64,000 bases of DNA from Clusia tigrina (GCA_920105625.2 OV050030.1:236437889-236501888); one strand, 5' to 3'. Shown: positions 22,713 through 33,859, counted from the stretch's first letter. The notes: a model not told the origin generated them from the sequence alone. Program-made: numbers and translations.

Positions 22713-23750
22713 ATACTACCCGTGGTGCTGTTTGGTCCACGTGGTAGCATACCTGTATTTGCGATGTTTGATGAAGGTTCTTCGGTCTCACTTCTTGAAG
22801 AGACCATCGCAAATCAACTTGGTCTCAAAGGCCCTACTGCACAGCTGACGCTTCAGTGGTATGGAGAGAAGCAAACCACGGAGCCATCGAAAAAAGTAAG
22901 CTTGAACGTACGTGCAGAGTGTGGTGGCCAGGAGTACCCACTCAGAAACGTACGCACCGTGAAGCAGCTTAACTTACCAATGCAGACATTCATCAAGCAA
23001 CAGCATGGGCACTTCACAGATGTGCCAATCGCCAGCTACCAAGCCGCCAAGCCAGTCCTGCTGCTGGGATTGGATAATAGTTTTTTAGGCATATCAGAGA
23101 AAACTGTCGCCGCCGGTCCAGATCAACCTATCGCTGCGGCAACTATGTTGGGTTGGGTGGCATATGGGCCACTTCACTCAAGCACCACCTCAATGTCAAG
23201 GGTGTTGCACGTCAAAGAAGCATCTACTTTAACACAACTGAACAGATTAGTCGAAGAGTACTTTTCTGTAGAAAGTTTTGGAGTCCGCAGCACCAGCACA
23301 GTCCTGGAGTCAGATGAGAACGCCAGAGCAAGAAAAATATTGATTGAGACCACACAAAACATCGGCCAACACTATGAAGTTGGTCTATTATGGCGCAACG
23401 ATGCCACTAAGCTGCCGCAGAGCTATATTATGGCCAAGCAGCGCCTGTTAAATATTGAGGGGAAGATGTCCCGGGATGCCGCATTTGCAGCCAGATATAA
23501 AACGGAAGTCGCCAAATACATTGACAAGGGGTACGCCAAACTGTTGTCACCAGAGGGTGCTGAGAGACATAGTCCTACAACCTGGTACCTTCCTCACTTT
23601 GGTGTAGTGAACCCGCATATGCCGGATAAGCTTCGTATCGTCTTTGATGCTGCAGCTGCTATTTCTAACGTATCGCTCAACTCAGTATTATTAAAGGGTC
23701 CTGAGCATGCGCAGCCACTTTTGGCCATCATGCACAAATTTCAACAATGA
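22713..23750 (+). pseudogene. pol: pol part 1: aspartic protease and start of reverse transcriptase
   Basis: This frame continues directly from gag after the TGA at 22,710-22,712; its first ATG is at 22,722. It opens with a DUF1758-type retropepsin whose catalytic Asp lies in MFDEGSS, about 18 residues in. A later hydrophobic GLD stretch (KPVLLLGLDNSFLG) and MLGWVAYGP also fit BEL proteases. A linker follows, then the RT N-terminus (TTWYLPHFGVVNP, KLRIVFDAAA, SLNSVLLKGP). The frame ends at TGA 23,748-23,750, where the same frame carries on past the stop, so this is a simple nonsense change inside RT rather than a domain boundary. The protein would process Gag-Pol inside particles if read through. 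Confidence 0.9.
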
Positions 23751-24020
23751 GGTATTGCTGTTGCAGGAGATATTCAAGAAATGTTCTCACAAGTCCGCAT
23801 ACGAGCTGAAGACCAGGACTCACAGCGCTTTCTTTGGAGAGACGGAAATTCAGCCGAGCCAATCCGTGTCTACTCAATGATGTCGATGATCTTCGGAGCG
23901 ATTTGTTCGCCGTGTTGTGCAGAATACATAAAAAACGTGAACGCAGCACAGTTTTTGCCTCACATGCCAGGTGGCGCAAAAGCTATCATTGACAACACCT
24001 ATGTGGATGACCTGCTCTAA
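23751..24020 (+). pseudogene. pol: pol part 2: RT palm segment with YVDD, between two stops
   Basis: This is the same frame as the preceding segment after the TGA. It encodes the RT palm: an A-motif Asp in AGDIQEMFSQV, a B-motif region (MSMIFGAICSPCCAEYIK) and the catalytic YVDD at 24,000-24,011. The reading frame then meets TAA at 24,018-24,020, and downstream homology resumes in a different frame from about 24,023. The catalytic residues are thus intact but isolated on a 90-codon fragment. The polymerase cannot be made as one chain from this copy. Confidence 0.9.
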
Positions 24021-26605
24021 GTTTTGATGACGTACAGGAGGCCGAGAAGGTAATGTTTGATGCCCGGAAGATAAACGCTGCCGCAGGATTCACGCTCAGG
24101 AATTTCTTATCAAACTGCAAGAAGCTGCAGGTCAAACTGAATGGTAGCCAAGTCAAGCAACAAGAAGTTGTCAACACTGAACTGCAGCCAACAACAGAGA
24201 AGGTGCTGGGTATGTTTTGGAACTCTGGAGTCGACAGGTTTGAATTCCACTTTAAGTTCCATAGAATTCCACGCCAGGTGCTGGAGTACAGGAGAACACC
24301 GACTAAGAGAGAGTTGCTGGGAATCGTTATGGCTATTTACGACCCCTTTGGCCTCCTAGCCAACATCACTATTTTCGCCAAGCTACTTCTGCAGTCGCTG
24401 TGGAAGCGGAAAATCCAGTGGGATGAGCAGCTGCCATCAGATTTGGAGAAACAGTGGTTTGCATGGTGGAACGTTTTTCAGGGCGTGAAAAACTTTTCAG
24501 TCCCGCGTTGCTTGTCGTATTTGTTGCCGAATGCCGATGATATACTGCTGCACATATTCGTTGATGCTAGTGAAAGTGCATTTACAGCAGTCGCCTTTTT
24601 GCGTGTTTGCAAAGCAAACGAGGTAGAAGTCGCATTCGTTGCTGCCAAAACGAGATGTGCACCTGCAAAGGGTATGACCGTACCACGCCTGGAATTGCAA
24701 GCGGCCGTACTAGGAAGCCGACTGAAGACTTCGATTGAAGACTGTCATGATTTCAAGATCAACGCTACGACATTTTGGAGCGATTCCAAGACAATTCTGC
24801 TTTGGCTTCGTTCCACAACCCGTAAGTATAAGCAATTCGTTGCCTACCGTATTGCTGAGATACTTGCCACTTCCACGCCGATGCAATGGCGCTGGATACC
24901 AACATCGATGAACGTCGCCGACGATGCAACTAGAGCCAAGTTGCCACAGTATATAGAGCAAGACAGCCGTTGGATATTGGGTCCAGATTTCTTATGCCAA
25001 GAAGAAATACACTATCCTCGAGAAGCTGGGATGCTTCTCTCAGAGCACTGTGTATCTGAAGAAGCTGTTAATCAGTTCTTACACATAATAAACACAGACA
25101 ATATTCTTGATAGTTTGATCAAGTTTTCATCCTACATGAAGACGTTGAGGGTGACAGCATGGATATTTCGGTTCATTCGCAACGCCAAATCTACATCCCG
25201 TCAGTTTGGAGAGCTCACAGCAGCTGAAGTTTCTGATGCTGAAAAATTTGTATGCTGTCGCGTACAATACGAGTCATTTGCAGATGAAATGTCAGCCCTA
25301 CGCGCAAGTACAGGAATTTCAAAGACCAGTGCCATATTTAAGCTCACGCCGATGCTGTATCCTGATGGTCTGCTAAGAGTCAACGGAAGAATCGACGCCG
25401 CTAATTACATTCCTGAATCAGCCCGACGCCCGATAATATTACCGCAGAAACATCGCGTGGCGCAGCTGATAATGAAGCATTACCACCAAAAGAGACATCA
25501 CCAGAACGACTGCCTAACAATAAATGAAATGCGGCAAAAGTTCTGGGTGCCTCATGCTCGCACATTATTAAAAAGGATCAAGAGGGATTGTGTCATTTGT
25601 ATTACCGCTCGAGCCAAGCCATCTGTGCCACTTATGGGACAGTTACCCACAGACCGCCTAACACCGTACGTCCGACCTTTTACCTACTCAGGGGTGGACT
25701 ACTGTGGACCATTCTGCGTTGCTATCGGCCGCAGACGAGAGAAACGTTGGGTGGCTTTATTCACTTGCCTCACCACTCGAGCCCTACATTTGGAGGTGGC
25801 AGAAGATCTGTCCACCGATGCATTTTTAATTTGTTTCAGGAATTTTGTGAACCGTCGCGGTGTGCCGATTAGAATTCGTAGCGACAATGGCACCAACTTT
25901 ATAGGTGCGCAAAAGGAGTTTCGCCAGGAGAACCGCTTATTTGACGTAGATCGGGTTCGACGGGCAATGTCAAAGGAAAACATAGAGTGGATTTTTAATT
26001 GCCCAGCCAATCCTAGCGCTGGAGGTTGTTGGGAGCGGCTTGTCCAATGCGTGAAACGCCTGCTACAGAGAACCCTGAAGGATGAGGCACCACGCTTGGA
26101 GACCTTCCGCAGCGCACTGATTGAGGCGGAAAATATAATAAACAGCCGTCCACTTACAGAACTTCCTATAACCCATGAAGAAGAGGAACCACTTACTCCG
26201 AACCACTTCTTGAGTGGCTGCCTCAATTCCACTCAAACACCTGCACCGGAAGATGAGAAAATCTGTCTGCGCAAACAATGGAGAATTGCGCAGAACCTGA
26301 AGGATCGTCTGTGGAAAAGGTGGATTGTGGAGTACTTGCCACAACTTTTGCATCGACAAAAATGGAGGAGTACAGCCTCACCACTAAGAGTAGACCAACT
26401 GGTTGTTGTATGCGATCCTGTCTTACCTAGAAGCCAATGGGTCAAAGGGCGAATAATTGAAGTCTTCACTGCCAAGGACGGCCAAGTCCGGAGTGCCGCG
26501 GTACGCACCAGCCGCGGTATTATCCGTCGACCTGCATCTAAGCTAGCCGCTTTAAGTTTCGTGGATCCCAGTATGAATCCACCGGGAGGTGGGATGTCGC
26601 ACTAA
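24021..26605 (+). pseudogene. pol: pol part 3: RT C-terminus, RNase H, integrase, DUF5641-type tail
   Basis: The frame stays open to TGA-free TAA at 26,603-26,605; its first ATG is 24,053, giving 850 residues. Residue numbers count from that ATG. RT thumb/connection and the Pao-type region cover about 1-160 (RTPTKRELLGIVMAIYDPFG). RNase H acidic residues are D171 (FVDASE), E214 (RLELQ) and D244 (WSDSK), with NVADDATR near 287-294. The integrase zinc site has histidines at 476-483 and C513/C516. The integrase core triad is D549 (GVDYCGPF), D611 (RSDNGTNF) and E661 (WERLV). The tail at about 780-835 (DQLVVVCDP, WVKGRI) is DUF5641-like. The end overlaps the polypurine tract and the first 11 bp of the 3' LTR. 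All expected catalytic residues are present; only the upstream frameshift separates this part from RT. Confidence 0.93.
26584..26594 (+). promoter_or_regulatory. Polypurine tract of retroelement 1
   Basis: gggaggtggga directly precedes the 3' LTR (tgtcgc at 26,595). It is purine apart from one T and has the right position and length to prime plus-strand DNA synthesis. It overlaps the last pol codons. Confidence 0.8.
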
Positions 26606-26859
26606 AAGCTCTGTCTTCGCCGTAAAATGTCTCGCCGAAGTACAAACTCGTCCGGTAATTTTTGAACGAACGAGTGAGTAGCAGAAGAGCAGCCGGGAAG
26701 AAAGCAGCAAATTCTAAACAACCAAAAGGCTGGCACTGAAATTTAAACCAACCACACCACAAATATAATTGAAATGTGAATTAATAATTTTTAATCTTGT
26801 TAACAATTAATTACAAATATAATTACAAAAGTTTTAGAATAATTACAAATATAATTACA
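26595..26859 (+). repeat. 3' LTR of retroelement 1 (265 bp)
   Basis: It begins tgtcgcactaaaagc and ends ataattaca, directly followed by the ggtag target duplication and satellite. It has the same length as the 5' LTR with four substitutions. The first 11 bases carry the end of the pol frame. Confidence 0.96.
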
Positions 26860-26864
26860 GGTAG
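26860..26864 (+). repeat. Right target-site duplication of retroelement 1 (ggtag)
   Basis: ggtag follows the last aca of the 3' LTR and repeats 20,569-20,573. The satellite resumes as catagctttgagcg in the expected register, so no satellite was lost on insertion. Confidence 0.93.
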
Positions 26865-29800
26865 CATAGCTTTGAGCGATAGCTTAAATTGACAAGAGGC
26901 TCGAATAATTTATTGTTACAAAATTTCAAGGTTTTATGACGCTCCAGTAAAAAGTTACAAGCATTTGTATGTTGCAAACTTTGATAGGTGTAGGACGTAG
27001 CGTATATAAGTTAGGGCCATTTGAAGTTTTATCAGTGCTTGATTTGGGACTCAAGGGTAGCATAGCTTTGAGCGATAGCTTAAATTGACAAGAGGCTCGA
27101 GTACTTTATTGTTACAAAATTTCAAGGTTTTATGACGCTCCAGTAAAAAGCCACAAGCATTTGAATGTTGCAAACTTTGATAGGTGTAGGACGTACCGTA
27201 TAAAAGTTAGGGCCATTTGAAGTTTTGTCAGTGTTTGATTTGGGACACAAGCGTATCATAGCTTTCAGCGATAACTTAAATTGACAAGAGGCTCGAGTAC
27301 TTTATTGCTACAAAATTTCAAGGTTTTATGACGCTCCAGTAAAAAGCTACAAGCATTTGTGTGTTGCAAACTTTGATGGGTGTAGGGCGTACCGTATAGA
27401 AGTAAGGGCCATTTGTAGTTTTATCAGTGTTTGATTTTGGACTCAAGGGTAGCATAGCTTTGAGCGATAGCTTAAATTGACAAGAAGCTCGAGTACTTTA
27501 TTGTTACAAAATTTCAAGGTTTTATGACGCTCCAGTAAAAAGTTACAAGCATTTGTATGTTGCAAACTTTGATAGGTGTAGGACGTACCGTATAGAAGTT
27601 AGGGCCATTTGAAGTTTTATCAGTGTTTGATTTGGGACTCAAGGGTAGCAAAGCTTTGAGCGATAGCTTAATTTGACAAGAGGCTCGCGTACTTTATTGT
27701 TACAAAATTTTAAGGTTTTATGGCGCTCCAGTAAAAAGTTACAAGCATTTGTATGTTGCAAACTTTGATAGGTGTAGGATGCACCGTATAGAAGTTAGGG
27801 CCATTTGAAGTTTTATCAGTGTTTGATTTGGGACTCAAGGGTAGCATCGCTTTGAGCGATAGCTTAAATTGACAAGAGGCTCGAATAATTTATTGTTACA
27901 AAATTTCAAGGTTTTATGACGCTCCAGTAAAAAGTTACAAGCATTTGTATGTTGCAAACTTTGATAGGTGTAGGACGTAGCGTATATAAGTTAGGGCCAT
28001 TTGAAGTTTTATCAGTGCTTGATTTGGGACTCAAGGGAAGCATAACTTTGAGCGATAGCTTAAATTGACAAGAGGCTCGAGTACTTTATTGTTACAAAAT
28101 TTCAAGGTTTTATGACGCTCCAGTAAAAAGCTACAAGCATTTGAATGTTGCAAACTTTGATAGGTGTAGGACGTACCGTATAAAAGTTAGGGCCAATTGA
28201 AGTTTTATCAGTGTTTGATTTGGGACACAAGGGTAGCATATCTTTCAGCGATAACTTAAATTGACAAGAGGCTCGAGTACTTTATTGTTACAAAATTTCA
28301 AGGTTTTATGACGCTCCAGTAAAAAGCTACAAGCATTTGTGTGTTGCAAACTTTGATGGGTATAGGGCGTACCGTATAGAAGTTAGGGCCATTTGTAGTT
28401 TTATCAGTGTTTGATTTTGGACTCAAGGGTAGCATAGCTTTGAGCGATAGCTTAAATTGACAAGAAGCTCGAGTACTTTATTGTTACAGAATTTCAAGGT
28501 TTTATGACGCTCCAGTAAAAAGTTACAAGCATTTGTATGTTGCAAACTTTGATAGGTGTAGGACGTACCGTATAGAAGTTAGGGCCATTTGATGTTTTAT
28601 CAGTGTTTGATTTGGGACTCAAGGGTAGCATAGCTTTGAGCCATAACTTAAATTGACAAGAGGCTCGAGTTCTTTATTGTTACAAAATTTCAAGGTTTTA
28701 TGATGCTCCAGTAAAAAGTTACAAACATTTGTATGTTGCAAGCATTTGTATGTTGCAAACTTTGATAGGTGTAGGACGTACCGTATAGAAGTTAGGGCCA
28801 TTTGAAGTTTTATCAGTTTTTGAATTGAGACTCAAGGGTAGCATAGCTTTGAGCGATAGCTTAAGTTGACAAGCGACTGGAGTACTTTATTGTTACAAAA
28901 TTTCAAGGTTTTATGACGCTCCAGTAAAAAGTTACAAGCATTTGTATGTTGCAAACTTTGATAGGTGCAGGACGTACCGTATAGAAGTTAGGGCCATTTG
29001 ATGTTTTATCAGTGTTTGATTTTGGACTCAAGGGTAGCATAGCTTTGAACGATAGCTTAAATTGACAAGAAGCTCGAGTACTTTATTGTTACAAAATTTC
29101 AAGGTTTTATGACGCTCCAGTAAAAAGTTACAAGCATTTGTATGTTGCAAACTTTGATAGGTGTAGGACGTACCGTATAGAAGTTAGGGCCATTTGAAGT
29201 TTTATCAGTGTTTGATTTGGGACTCAAGGGTAGCATAGCTTTGAGCGATAACTTAAATTGATAAGAGGCTCGAGCACTTTATTGTTACAAAATTTCAAGG
29301 TTTTATGACGCTCTAGTAAAAAGTTATAAGCATTAGTATGTTGCAAACTTTGATGGGTGTAGGACGTACCGAATAGAAGTTAGGGCCATTTGAAGTTTTA
29401 TCAGTGTTTGATTTGGGACTCAAGGGTAGCATAGCTTTGAGCGATAGCTTAATTTGACAAGAGGCTCGAGTACTTAATTGTTACAAAATTTCAAGGTTTT
29501 ATGACGCTCCAATAAAAAGTTACAAGCATTTGTATGCTGCAAACTTTGATAGGTGTAGGATGCACCGTATAGAATTTAGGGCCATTTGAAGCTTTATCAG
29601 TGTTTGATTTGGGACTCAAGGGTAGCATAGCTTTGAGCGATAGCTTAAATTGACAAGAGGCTCGAATACTTTATTGTTACAAAATATCAAGGTTTTATGA
29701 CGCTCCAGTAAAAAGTTACAAGCATTTGTATGTTGCAAACTTTAATTGGTGTAGGACGTACCGTATTGAAGTTAGGGCCATTTGAAGTTTTATCAGTGTT

Positions 29801-30747
29801 TGATTTGGGACTCAAGGGTAGCATAGCTTTGAGCGATAGCTTAAATTGACAAGAGGCTCGAATAATTTATTGTTACAAAATTTCAAGGTTTTATGACGCT
29901 CCAGTAAAAAGTTACAAGCATTTATATGTTGCAAACTTTGATAGGTGTAGGATGTACCGTATAGAAGTTAGGGCCATTTGAAGTTTTATCAGTGTTTGAT
30001 TTGGGACTCAAGGGTAGCATAGCTTTGAGCGATAGCTTAAATTGACAAGAGGCTCGAATAATTTATTGTTACAAAATTTCAAGGTTTTATGACGCTCCAG
30101 TAAAAAGTTACAAGCATTTGTATGTTGCAAATTTTGATAGGTGTAGGACGTAGCGTATATAAGTTAGGGCCATTTGAAGTTTTATCAGTGCTTGATTTGG
30201 GACTCAAGGGTAGCATAGCTTTGAGCGATAGCTTAAATTTACAAGAGGCTCGAGTACTTTATTGTTACAAAATTTCAAGGTTTTATGACGCTCCAGTAAA
30301 AAGCTACAAGCATCTGAATGTTGCAAACTTTGATAGGTGTAGGACGTACCGTATAGAAGTTAGGGCCATTTGATGTTTTATCAGTGTTTGATTTTGGACT
30401 CAAGGGTAGCATAGCTTTGAGCGATAGCTTAAATTGAGAAGAAGCTCGAGTACTTTATTGTTACAAAATTTCAAGGTTTTATGACGCTCCAGTAAAAAGT
30501 TACAAGCATTTGTATGTTGCAAACTTTGATAGGTGTAGGACGTACCGTATAGAAGTTAGGGCCATGTGAAGTTTTATCAGTGTTTGATTTGGGACTCAAG
30601 GGTAGCATAGCTTTGAGCGATAACTTAAATTGATAAGAGGCTCGAGCACTTTATTGTTACAAAATTTCAAGGTTTTATGACGCTGTAGTAAAAAGTTATT
30701 AGCATTAGTATGTTGCAAACTTTGATAGGTGTAGGACGTACCGAATA
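26860..30747 (+). repeat. Middle satellite array between the two retroelements
   Basis: About twenty monomers of the same 196-bp satellite, same orientation. The first part is a b-c-d-e/a type series with one f monomer (28,619-28,831 region). From about 29,200 it holds the divergent types (gctctag, cattagtatg, tttaattggtg, catttatatg). Much of it is paralogous to 34,400-37,080 (offset about 7,256, growing by 15 and 6 bp at two indels) and to 37,500-40,800. It ends at 30,744-30,747 (aata), the breakpoint with element 2. No gene seen. Confidence 0.95.
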
Positions 30748-33131
30748 CTGAGTTGAGCGATACGTTAGAAATAGCAGCTGCAGCATCAAAGACGATACGA
30801 AGCTTATCCGGCTTATGCGGGTTCACTACACCAAAGTGAGGAAGGTACCAGGTTGTAGGACTATGTCTCTCAGCAGCCTCTGGTGACAACAATTTGGCGT
30901 ACCCCTTGTCAATGTATTTGGCGACTTCCGTTTTATATCTGGCTGCAAATGCGGCATCCCGGGACATCTTCCCCTCAATATTTAACAGGCGCTGCTTGGC
31001 CATAACATAGCTCTGCGGCAGCTTAGTGGCATCGTTGCGCCATAATAGACCAACTTCATAGTGTTGGCCGATGTTTTGTGTGGTCTCAATCAATATTTTT
31101 CTTGCTCTGGCGTTCTCATCTGACTCCAGGACTGTGCTGGTGCTGCGGACTCCAAAACTTTCTACAGAAAAGTACTCTTCGACTAATCTGTTCAGTTGTG
31201 TTAAAGTAGATGCTTCTTTGACGTGCAACACCCTTGACATTGAGGTGGTGCTTGAGTGAAGTGGCCCATATGCCACCCAACCCAACATAGTTGCCGCAGC
31301 GATAGGTTGATCTGGACCGGCGGCGACAGTTTTCTCTGATATGCCTAAAAAACTATTATCCAATCCCAGCAGCAGGACCGGCTTGGCGGCTTGGTAGCTG
31401 GCGATTGGCACATCTGTGAAGTGCCCATGCTGTTGCTTGATGAATGTCTGCATTGGTAAGTTAAGCTGCTTCACGGTGCGTACGTTTCTGAGTGGGTACT
31501 CCTGGCCGCCACACTCTGCACGTACGTTCAAGCTTACTTTTTTCGATGGCTCCGTGGTTTGCTTCTCTCCATACCACTGAAGCGTCAGCTGTGCAGTAGG
31601 GCCTTTGAGACCAAGTTGATTTGCGATGGTCTCTTCAAAAAGTGAGACCGAAGAACCTTCATCAAACATCGCAAATACAGGTATGCTACCACGTGGACCA
31701 AACAGCACCACGGGTAGTATCTTAAATAAGCTTGACTGCTGGTGTTGACGGCAGTTAAGCACATGCTCGACATCCTCTGGTTTCAGCTCTGCTAGCGGCT
31801 TAGTTGTCTGGTGCAGTAAGTTGTGATGCATACGGGTGCATCCATTTATACCACATGCATGCCTTGCCTGGCAACTCAGCACGTTATGCCCTCTATGCAA
31901 GCAGGCAAAACAAAGGCGGTGACGCTTTACCAAAGTCCATTTGTCATTTGTATTAAGCGCCTTAAATTGACGACATGCGCTCAGTTTGTGGCTCAAATTG
32001 CATTGCACACAACTGAGTTGTTGCTGTTCCACTTGAGGTTCGGTGCTATGCAAAACGCGACGTGGAATAGCACCTCGTGATATGGTCTGACGGTTCTGAA
32101 GGTTTCCTTGTTGCACCCCTTGGTGCGGCTGCGGGGGTTGATGTTGGCGCAAAGCTGTACTAGCTATGGCTGGCATCAAGCTCACTACCTTTGCGAGTTC
32201 ACTAACCCAGTCGGCAAAGGCTTCAACGGTGGCATAAGGCGTTATATTGGAGGCGTGTCGACTCCATTCATATTGCTTGGTGGGCGGAAGCTTTCCAATA
32301 AGCTGCTCAAGAAGAGTAGGGTTGGCCAAATGGTGATCGCATTTTGCTGACTTAAAAAAGGCGACAATATTTCGGACGCGGTTTGAGAATTCCAACACTT
32401 GCTCAAGTCGATTCTCATAAATCGGTGGGAACTGCTGCACCTTTTGCAGCTGCGAGCGGATCAATAAGTCAGAGCGTCCAAAATTGAACTCTAACTCCTG
32501 CATGACTTTGGTCACGTCGTCAGGATATATGAGTAGTGACGTCACAGCGCGCTTCGCATTCCCTTCAAGTGCCTTATGCAAACGCATAAGGTTCTGGCGA
32601 TTATTATAACCAAATTCATTGGTCGTGTCTCTGAAGTTGGCTAAAAACAGGGGCCAATCTTCAGGGTTTCCATCGAAAGATGGCAGTGGATATAACTTAC
32701 CGCCGGGGCTATCGATAAAAGTCATGACACCATTATACGGCGTCGATGTACTTGGTGGCTGCGATTGCGGCATCTGCTGTGGTTGCTGCGTCGACGTTTG
32801 TGGCAGCGGTGATTGCACACTTTCATGAAAGGAGGATTCATTACCCCCAACAACGGATGCACCCCTATCCACTCGAGTGCGAAGTTGTTGAATCTCTATT
32901 TGGCCACGATGCGTCTCTTTACGTAGTTCGTCAACAGATTCGCGCAGTATATTTACACTGCTGAGAAGCTGCGCCAGTTGTTCACTAGTTACAACTGCTT
33001 TCGGCTGCGCTTGTCCCTGTGTTCCCTCGTTGGCCATTTCTATTACTCTGCTGTCCAATGAATCCGAGCTTTCCTCTCTGTCGTCTACTTTTGCTGATTC
33101 TAATTTTTTTTGATTTCGTTCGAGTCAACAT
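30596..33131 (-). pseudogene. gag-pol: gag-pol 5' part of element 2, running into satellite
   Basis: The ATG matching the element 1 gag start is at 33,131-33,129. One extra A in an A run (eight here, seven in element 1) throws it out of frame. The long frame starts at an internal ATG, 33,058, and has 820 codons. Residue positions: coiled-coil-like segment about 26-46; DUF1759-type core about 120-300; Cys/His groups at C350/C353/H357/C362, C383/C386/H391/C396 and C402/C407/H411/H416; protease Asp466 in MFDEGSS; RT start about 735-770. Gag and protease are continuous, without the TAA and TGA seen in element 1. From residue 771 to 820 the frame reads satellite sequence in reverse and stops at 30,596. 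Whether it is expressed is unknown; the LTR and leader upstream are intact. Confidence 0.9.
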
Positions 33132-33594
33132 TTATTTTTCTTTTATATATGGTCTGTTCAATTTCAACAGCTGCTTGGTTCGGCACTGCAATACCGATCG
33201 AAAATTATTTGCAGCAGTTTGTTCTGGTAGAATCGATTAATTTTGAAATTAACAGATGTCGGTAATGTTGTTCGTATTTTTGAAGAAATGGCTGTTGCAA
33301 ATTATCAACCCTTGTTGATGACGTCACAAAATGCTCTCGGAAGCACTAGCGCTCCGAAGGCGAAGTACGGCAGTATTTGTTTTGCGATGGCTTTGACGAT
33401 GCAAACAAATCTTGAAACAGCTCGGCGGTGGCTATTCAAGTCTAGCGATCTAGGTGATTTCTTCTTTGATCCTGTAAGTATAATTACCTGAAGCAGTACG
33501 GCGGTGACTGCACGGAGTATATAATTCCTAATAATTATCACAATGGCGGTGAAAATGCTGTGGTGGCAGCGGAAGAAAGCAAATTCTAAAACTT
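33132..33594 (-). other. 5' leader of element 2
   Basis: It corresponds to 20,839-21,301 of element 1 with only scattered substitutions. It carries the same TATATAAAAG just before the gag ATG and the same repeat crossing into the LTR. No primer-binding site is evident here either. Confidence 0.75.
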
Positions 33595-33859
33595 TGTAAT
33601 TATATTTGTAATTATTCTAAAACTTTTGTAATTATATTTGTAATTATTTGTTAACAAGATTAAAAATTATTAATTCAGATTTCAATTATATTTGTGGTGT
33701 GGTTGGTTTAAATTTCAGTGCCAGCTTCTTGGTTGTTTAGAATTTGCTGCTTCCTTCTCGGCTGCTCGTCTGCTACTCACTCGTTCGTTCAAAAATTACC
33801 GGACGAGTTTGTACTTCGGCGAGACATTTTACGGCGAAGACAGAGCTTTTAGTGCGACA
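33595..33859 (-). repeat. 5' LTR of element 2 (265 bp, reversed)
   Basis: On the plus strand it runs from tgtaattat to agtgcgaca. It is 265 bp, like both LTRs of element 1, with about five differences from the 5' LTR there (for example cagacgagcagccgag versus cagaagagcagccggg). The satellite resumes at 33,860 with tgcaccgtatag. Confidence 0.95.

Larger units (their letters stand above)
20574..26859 (+). mobile_element. Complete BEL/Pao LTR retrotransposon, coding region broken (element 1)
   Basis: The element is 6,286 bp: 5' LTR, leader, gag, pol (protease, RT, RNase H, integrase), polypurine tract and 3' LTR, flanked by a ggtag duplication. LTRs start tgt and end aca. Domain order, the Gag and protease families, the Pao-type RT/RNase H region and the DUF5641-type tail place it in BEL/Pao. 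No envelope-like frame follows integrase. Coding lesions are a frameshift with TAA at 21,638-21,640, an in-frame TGA at 22,710-22,712, an in-frame TGA at 23,748-23,750, and a TAA with frameshift at 24,018-24,022. The LTRs differ at 4 of 265 positions, which indicates a fairly recent insertion, younger than most of the satellite variation. Confidence 0.96.
30748..33859 (-). mobile_element. Truncated BEL/Pao retrotransposon (element 2), 5' half only
   Basis: This is the same family as element 1 in the opposite orientation. Reading on the minus strand: 5' LTR (33,859-33,595), leader, gag, protease and the first part of RT. It stops at 30,748, which matches 23,685 of element 1, so about 3.17 kb including RT palm, RNase H, integrase and 3' LTR are missing. 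The retained 3,112 bp equals the corresponding length in element 1 (20,574-23,685). At the break the satellite ...gaata meets element ...ctgag; element 1 reads aata before the matching bases on this strand, so aata is shared. That 4-bp microhomology fits a deletion joined by end repair. No second target duplication can be checked because the other end is gone. Confidence 0.95.

Noticed and set aside
25699..26232. 177-residue minus-strand frame opposite integrase as an antisense gene
   Set aside because: It is the mirror of the integrase codons, with composition typical of antisense shadows and no recognisable motif.
20574..26859. Gypsy or Copia classification of element 1
   Set aside because: The integrase follows RNase H, which excludes Copia. 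The DUF1759/DUF1758-type Gag and protease and the Pao-type RNase H region with a DUF5641-type tail fit BEL/Pao better than Gypsy.
26606..26860. Envelope-like third frame in retroelement 1
   Set aside because: pol ends inside the 3' LTR, leaving no room for env. The frames there are LTR shadows.
30122..30373. Plus-strand 83-89-residue frames (MLQILIGVGRSVYKL...) at 30,122, 39,768, 50,030, 50,422, 54,138 and 54,530
   Set aside because: Each spans a b-c monomer boundary and depends on a single base (aatttacaag replacing aattgacaag) that removes a stop. Chance open frames in a repeat.
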